Assembly (NCBI GenBank): GCA_016946835.1
Contig: JACVTC010000068.1
Span: forward strand, 577,501 to 605,000
DNA length: 27,500 bases
Direction: 5' to 3'
From: Neocallimastix lanati (nom. inval.)
Lineage: Eukaryota > Neocallimastigomycota > Neocallimastigomycetes > Neocallimastigales > Neocallimastigaceae
Below are positions 24,080 through 27,500 of the stretch, in pieces (position 1 is the first letter of the stretch; each line of letters begins with the position of its first letter). The notes beneath the pieces were generated by a model. It had not been told where the DNA came from and searched no databases. It was given only the letters and a program-made list of their open reading frames with translations. A program made the position numbers and the translations under genes.

Positions 24080-25034
24080 ACTTCACGTATCTTGCTTTTC
24101 TTAATCTTAAAAAACCTATGATTATGTACCTATCTTTAATATTTTTGACCAAATTATATAACTTAGGAATTAGAGGTAAATTTTCATCTGTTTTTAAGGA
24201 ACCTTTATCTATCCTCTAAAGCTCGTGCTTTTTTTTAATGGTAATCTCTCAGAAGAATTTTCAATTAATTGTGGTGTTAGACATGGATGTCCTCTATCTC
24301 CTATTTTGTTAAATTTGTTCATTAAATAATGGATAATTGTGATAGGTATGGTGCATATTTAAAATCTCAATATTGTTGTGGTGGACTTTTTTTCCCAATA
24401 ATATTGTTTTAGTTGCTCCATCTAAACAAGCTCTTAAGAAAAAAATTTTTGAATAAGATTCGGGAATGGGCTATTAAAAATGAAATGACTTTTTGGAATT
24501 AATAAGTGTGCTACTCTTGTTGTAAAACCGATTAACTTTGTTAAACCGATAAATTACGAAGATCCATCTTTCTTTATTGGCTGTAACAAATTACCTAAAA
24601 ACTGACAACTATACTTATCTTGGTATTCCTTTTGATAAATCTTTATCATTGAAACCTATACAATCCAAATTAAACAATAATTTAAATATATATCAAGTTA
24701 GATTTGTACTTTCGATTTCTTATTAATAAATCTATTCCTCTCTCATTGAAGAAATATATTTTAATTTCGTTTATTCTTAGTCTTGTTTTATATTATGCTC
24801 CTCTCTTTTTTGGTTCAAATAAGAACAAATGTTCTAAAGCTCAAAAAATTATTAACAGAGAACTTTATTGGAGTTATGGATTTAAATCTCGCAATTTTGG
24901 TGAATCGAGAATTCCTCCTCTTTCAGCTATCTGTGCTATATCTCAATTACGCTGCTTTAGAAAATGGAAAAACTCATCATGTATTATTAATCAAACTCTC
25001 TAATAATATTCCTACTATGTCACATTACTCATAG
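24080..25034 (+). pseudogene. LINE reverse transcriptase, catalytically dead and frameshifted
   Basis: Recognisable blocks in order: TKLYNLGIRGK (about 24150), SSKAR and SEEFSINCGVRHGCPLSPIL (24250-24310), FPNNIVLVAPSKQALKKK (about 24388-24445), REWAIKNEMTF and FGINKCATLVVKP (24463-24530), TYLGIPFDKS (about 24615), LKKYILISFILSLVLYYAPLFFG and NRELYW (24740-24880). These are the standard order of a LINE RT and its thumb/post-RT region. The catalytic FADD box is FPNN: both Asp codons (GAT) read AAT. At least three frameshifts and several stops separate the blocks. Confidence 0.8.
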
Positions 25035-25137
25035 TCTAAAGAATCAAGGACTTTGGATAAGAAATTAAATGGTAAAAAAACGAGTGAAATAAAAAAAGTT
25101 TTTATTAGGAAAGAGATGTCTTCAAACCCTCAAAAGC

Positions 25138-25168
<31 letters not shown>

Positions 25169-26050
25169 TTATTTACAAGGAGAATGATTTTGGGTTTACC
25201 TCAGAAATCAAAAACTTAGCATTTTAATATCCTAAGTATCAATTAGATTCTTTTGGATTTCTCGAGTTAGATGTGGTTTTAAATTTGACATTAGTATTTC
25301 CATTAAAAGAAAAAAAAGTCTCAGAAGATTACACTTAATATTGCCCATTATTGTGGTGTTCGTGTTCCTAGCTTTTTTCACTAGATTTTTTGCCTATAAA
25401 TAATTGGAAAATTACAGAAATAAATCTTTACCTCTTCTAGATGATCTCTTTTTGATTTTTTTGAAATGGCAGTTGAACAAAAATTCTTGGATGTTTCTTT
25501 AGATTCAGAAAAGGATGATTATAATAATAATATTTATTATTTTATATTGAACGCTCTTTTTTGGCGGGCATTCAATATATGAAATAATTAAACTTAATGA
25601 TAGGGAACAAAGACAATTAGTTGACAATATTTTTTTAAACAAAATTCAACTTCGTCGACTGTTCCGTATTTTTTGGGATTGCGAGAGTTTCTTACAAACA
25701 TAATACCATTAATTTGTTGATCTTTTAGATTGATGATGAAATGGCATTCCGTTGAATCTACTGTTGCTAAGAGCGTCGATGTCAAAATGATTAGGGGTTG
25801 ATTTTCACCTCCCGGTGAAAGATCTGATACGAATTCGATCGATAACACTAATACTGAAATTATTACTCGCAATAATGGACGTGGTGTTATCATCGATGAA
25901 TGGGAAAAGTTAGAAGCTATGGCTTCTAACATACTTTTATAATTTTATAATATATAATATTTTATTTTATGTATTTTATTTTTTTTTCATTTAAATCATG
26001 TAATTTTATTATTATTATTATTATAAATTAAATAAGGTTTTCTCTAAGTC
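25035..26050 (+). pseudogene. LINE ORF2 C-terminal remnant and 3' UTR
   Basis: Plus-strand fragments such as DREQRQLVDNIFLNKIQLRR (near 25600-25660) and NGRGVIIDEWEKLEAMASN (to about 25930) look like the end of the same polyprotein. They carry a stop at about 25941 and about 110 bp of AT-rich 3' UTR. No conserved domain is identifiable. A 112-residue minus-strand frame over 25594-25932 is its antisense shadow. Confidence 0.5.
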
Positions 26051-26052
26051 AA

Positions 26053-26105
<53 letters not shown>

Positions 26106-26130
26106 TTATATTTTTATTTTTTGTTTTTTT

Positions 26131-26267
26131 TGTGTGTGTGTTTTGTTTTTTAAGTCAATGAATCATATGGCATAAGTAGTGATTGTATGAATGAACGAAG
26201 AAGCCATAGAGAACCTTAACTCTCCATATATAAATTGAATTTTATTTCATTTTGTTTTATTTTGACT
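26131..26267 (+). repeat. Right long direct repeat flanking the LINE remnant
   Basis: Partner of 23851-23976, placed after the LINE A tail and a (TA)n stretch. It contains an extra segment (about 26158-26172) not seen in the left copy. Confidence 0.75.
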
Positions 26268-26939
26268 GAAAAATAAAGAAATAATTAAAATTAAACAAAA
26301 TTAAAACCTATATATAAAAATAATAATAATAATAATAAATTGAAGAAGAAGAAGAAGAATAAATGAAACAAGAAAGAAAAAGAAAAGAAAAGAAAAGAAG
26401 AAAAGGGTTCACTATAATAATTTATTAATGAAAAGAAAGTAGAAAATGAATGGATGGATTCTAATGAAGAAATGAGAATAATGATGATGATAATAATTTT
26501 AATAGTAATAATAATAATACTTTTTTTGAAAATTTATATACTCTTAAAAAAAAAATAATATTAACATAATAATAAATAATATAAATAAAAGCTATAGCTA
26601 TGATTTATAAAAATAATATTAACATAATAATAAATAATATAAATAAAAGCAATAGCTATGATTTATAAGACTAAATATAAAAATAATATTTAATTGAAAA
26701 ATTTTGTTTTATATGTATTTATATTAAACACTTAATTTATAAATACATATTTATTTTTTTTTCTTCTCATTTATATATAATTTATATATTAATCATGATA
26801 TTAATTATAATAATAATAATAATAATATGATATTAATAATAATAATCATATCATAATAATAATAATAATTTAATAATAATAATAATAATAAAAGTCATAG
26901 TCATAATACAATTAATTAACTGGAGAGTTGCATTTCCCT
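26268..26939. repeat. Simple repeats and a 58-bp tandem duplication
   Basis: Gene-free. Contains A/G-rich and AAT repeats. About 26551-26667 holds two copies of a 58-bp unit ending in ATAGCTATGATTTATA, which differ by one base in GCTATAGC versus GCAATAGC. Further on, AAT/ATT arrays (about 26806-26892) include short inverted segments such as ATATGAT/ATCATAT. Confidence 0.8.
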
Positions 26940-27500
26940 AAATTGCATTTCGACAAGTAGAGTATTGATATAAATAAAATGAATAAATAAATAAATATTA
27001 ATTCAAAATATATTTTTTTTAAAATTGTTTTTATGCAATATTAATAATATTTAATTTTATTTATTGATTTATTTATTTATTTATTTATTTAATAATTTTC
27101 AATTTGGCGAAATGCCACATTTTTTTAATACGCAACATACTTTCAAAAAAAATTGGCGAAATGTGAGAAAAATATGTGTGTTTTTTATAATAAACTTTAT
27201 TTATTTTTGTATTTATTTAATACATAAATTTTATTAATGTAAAGAACTCATTTTTTAAGATAATAAAAATAATTATTTTTTATAGTAAAAATTACATATT
27301 TAATCATGTGATAATTCTATGAATTAATACACATAGATAAATGTTACACAACATAAAAATATAAGAATAAAATATTAATATAAGATAAGAATATAATATT
27401 GATAATAATATAAGAATATAAAAATATAATATTAATAATATAAAAATATAAAATAAAATGTGAATATTTTAACAAAATGCAATCTGGCGAAATGCAATTT
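26940..27500. repeat. Possible non-autonomous DNA transposon with GAAATGCAA termini
   Basis: AAATTGCATTTCG (26940-26952) is the exact inverse of CGAAATGCAATTT (27488-27500). Between them TGGCGAAATG occurs at 27105-27114, 27154-27163 and 27485-27494. Related words (TTGCATTTCCC at 26929, AAAATGCAATCTGG at 27474) lie next to both ends. The interior is AT-rich without a coding frame. The right end coincides with the window edge, so the true boundary is not visible. Confidence 0.45.

Larger units (their letters stand above)
23977..26070 (+). mobile_element. Decayed 5'-truncated LINE (non-LTR retrotransposon)
   Basis: About 2.1 kb of broken LINE ORF2-like sequence ends in a 3' untranslated stretch and an A tail of 20 bases (26051-26070). 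It is bounded by diverged long direct repeats. The reverse-transcriptase palm and the region after it can be followed through changing frames from about 24080 to 25030. The final coding stretch reads WEKLEAMASNILL before a stop at about 25941. Endonuclease and any ORF1 are absent, as expected from 5' truncation. Older than the SINE-like insertion at 952, judging by decay of both coding frame and flanking repeats. Confidence 0.8.

Noticed and set aside
25594-25932. 112-residue minus-strand frame
   Set aside because: It overlaps the LINE C-terminal remnant, whose plus-strand reading continues the same element; no independent support.

Overview
The window looks like nuclear DNA of an extremely AT-rich eukaryote, most likely an anaerobic gut fungus (Neocallimastigomycota). 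The support is indirect: very high A+T with long poly-A, poly-T, (ATT)n and (ATTT)n tracts, short AT-rich spliceosomal introns, a fungal-type Hsp20, and class C-like seven-helix receptors with very large beta-helix ectodomains. Dictyostelids are the main alternative. No rRNA, intact tRNA, CRISPR array or bacterial-style operon is visible.

Layout. 1-2429: microsatellite desert holding one compact GC-richer retroposon (952-1343, minus strand) flanked by a perfect 14-bp target-site duplication. 2430-8067: receptor gene A (11 exons, plus). 8240-8690: a tandem duplication of about 200 bp. 8649-12182: a decayed Ty1/copia-type LTR retrotransposon (minus), with recognisable gag zinc-knuckle, gag-pre-integrase and reverse-transcriptase remnants. 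12183-14431: AT-rich intergenic DNA. 14432-20861: receptor gene B (11 exons, plus), a paralogue of A with the same intron phases. 22486-23136: an intronless Hsp20 gene. 23851-26267: a decayed, 5'-truncated LINE (plus) between two diverged direct repeats of about 130 bp. 26268-27500: simple repeats, a 58-bp tandem duplication and a cluster of GAAATGCAA/TGGCGAAATG words with inverted ends, possibly the edge of a non-autonomous DNA transposon.

Main content. The two receptor genes each encode a protein of about 1,310-1,370 residues: signal peptide, a long right-handed beta-helix with Pmp-like GG(V/I) repeats, a beta domain with conserved HGN..ATHP and DREKYYS motifs, an EGF-like module, and seven membrane helices with an unusually long second intracellular loop. 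The exon joins were worked out by aligning the two genes to each other: five of the eleven exons are exactly the same length and all ten intron phases match. They resemble sensors of extracellular polymers, but no ligand can be deduced. The retroelements are dead passengers. The copia remnant lies between the two receptor genes.
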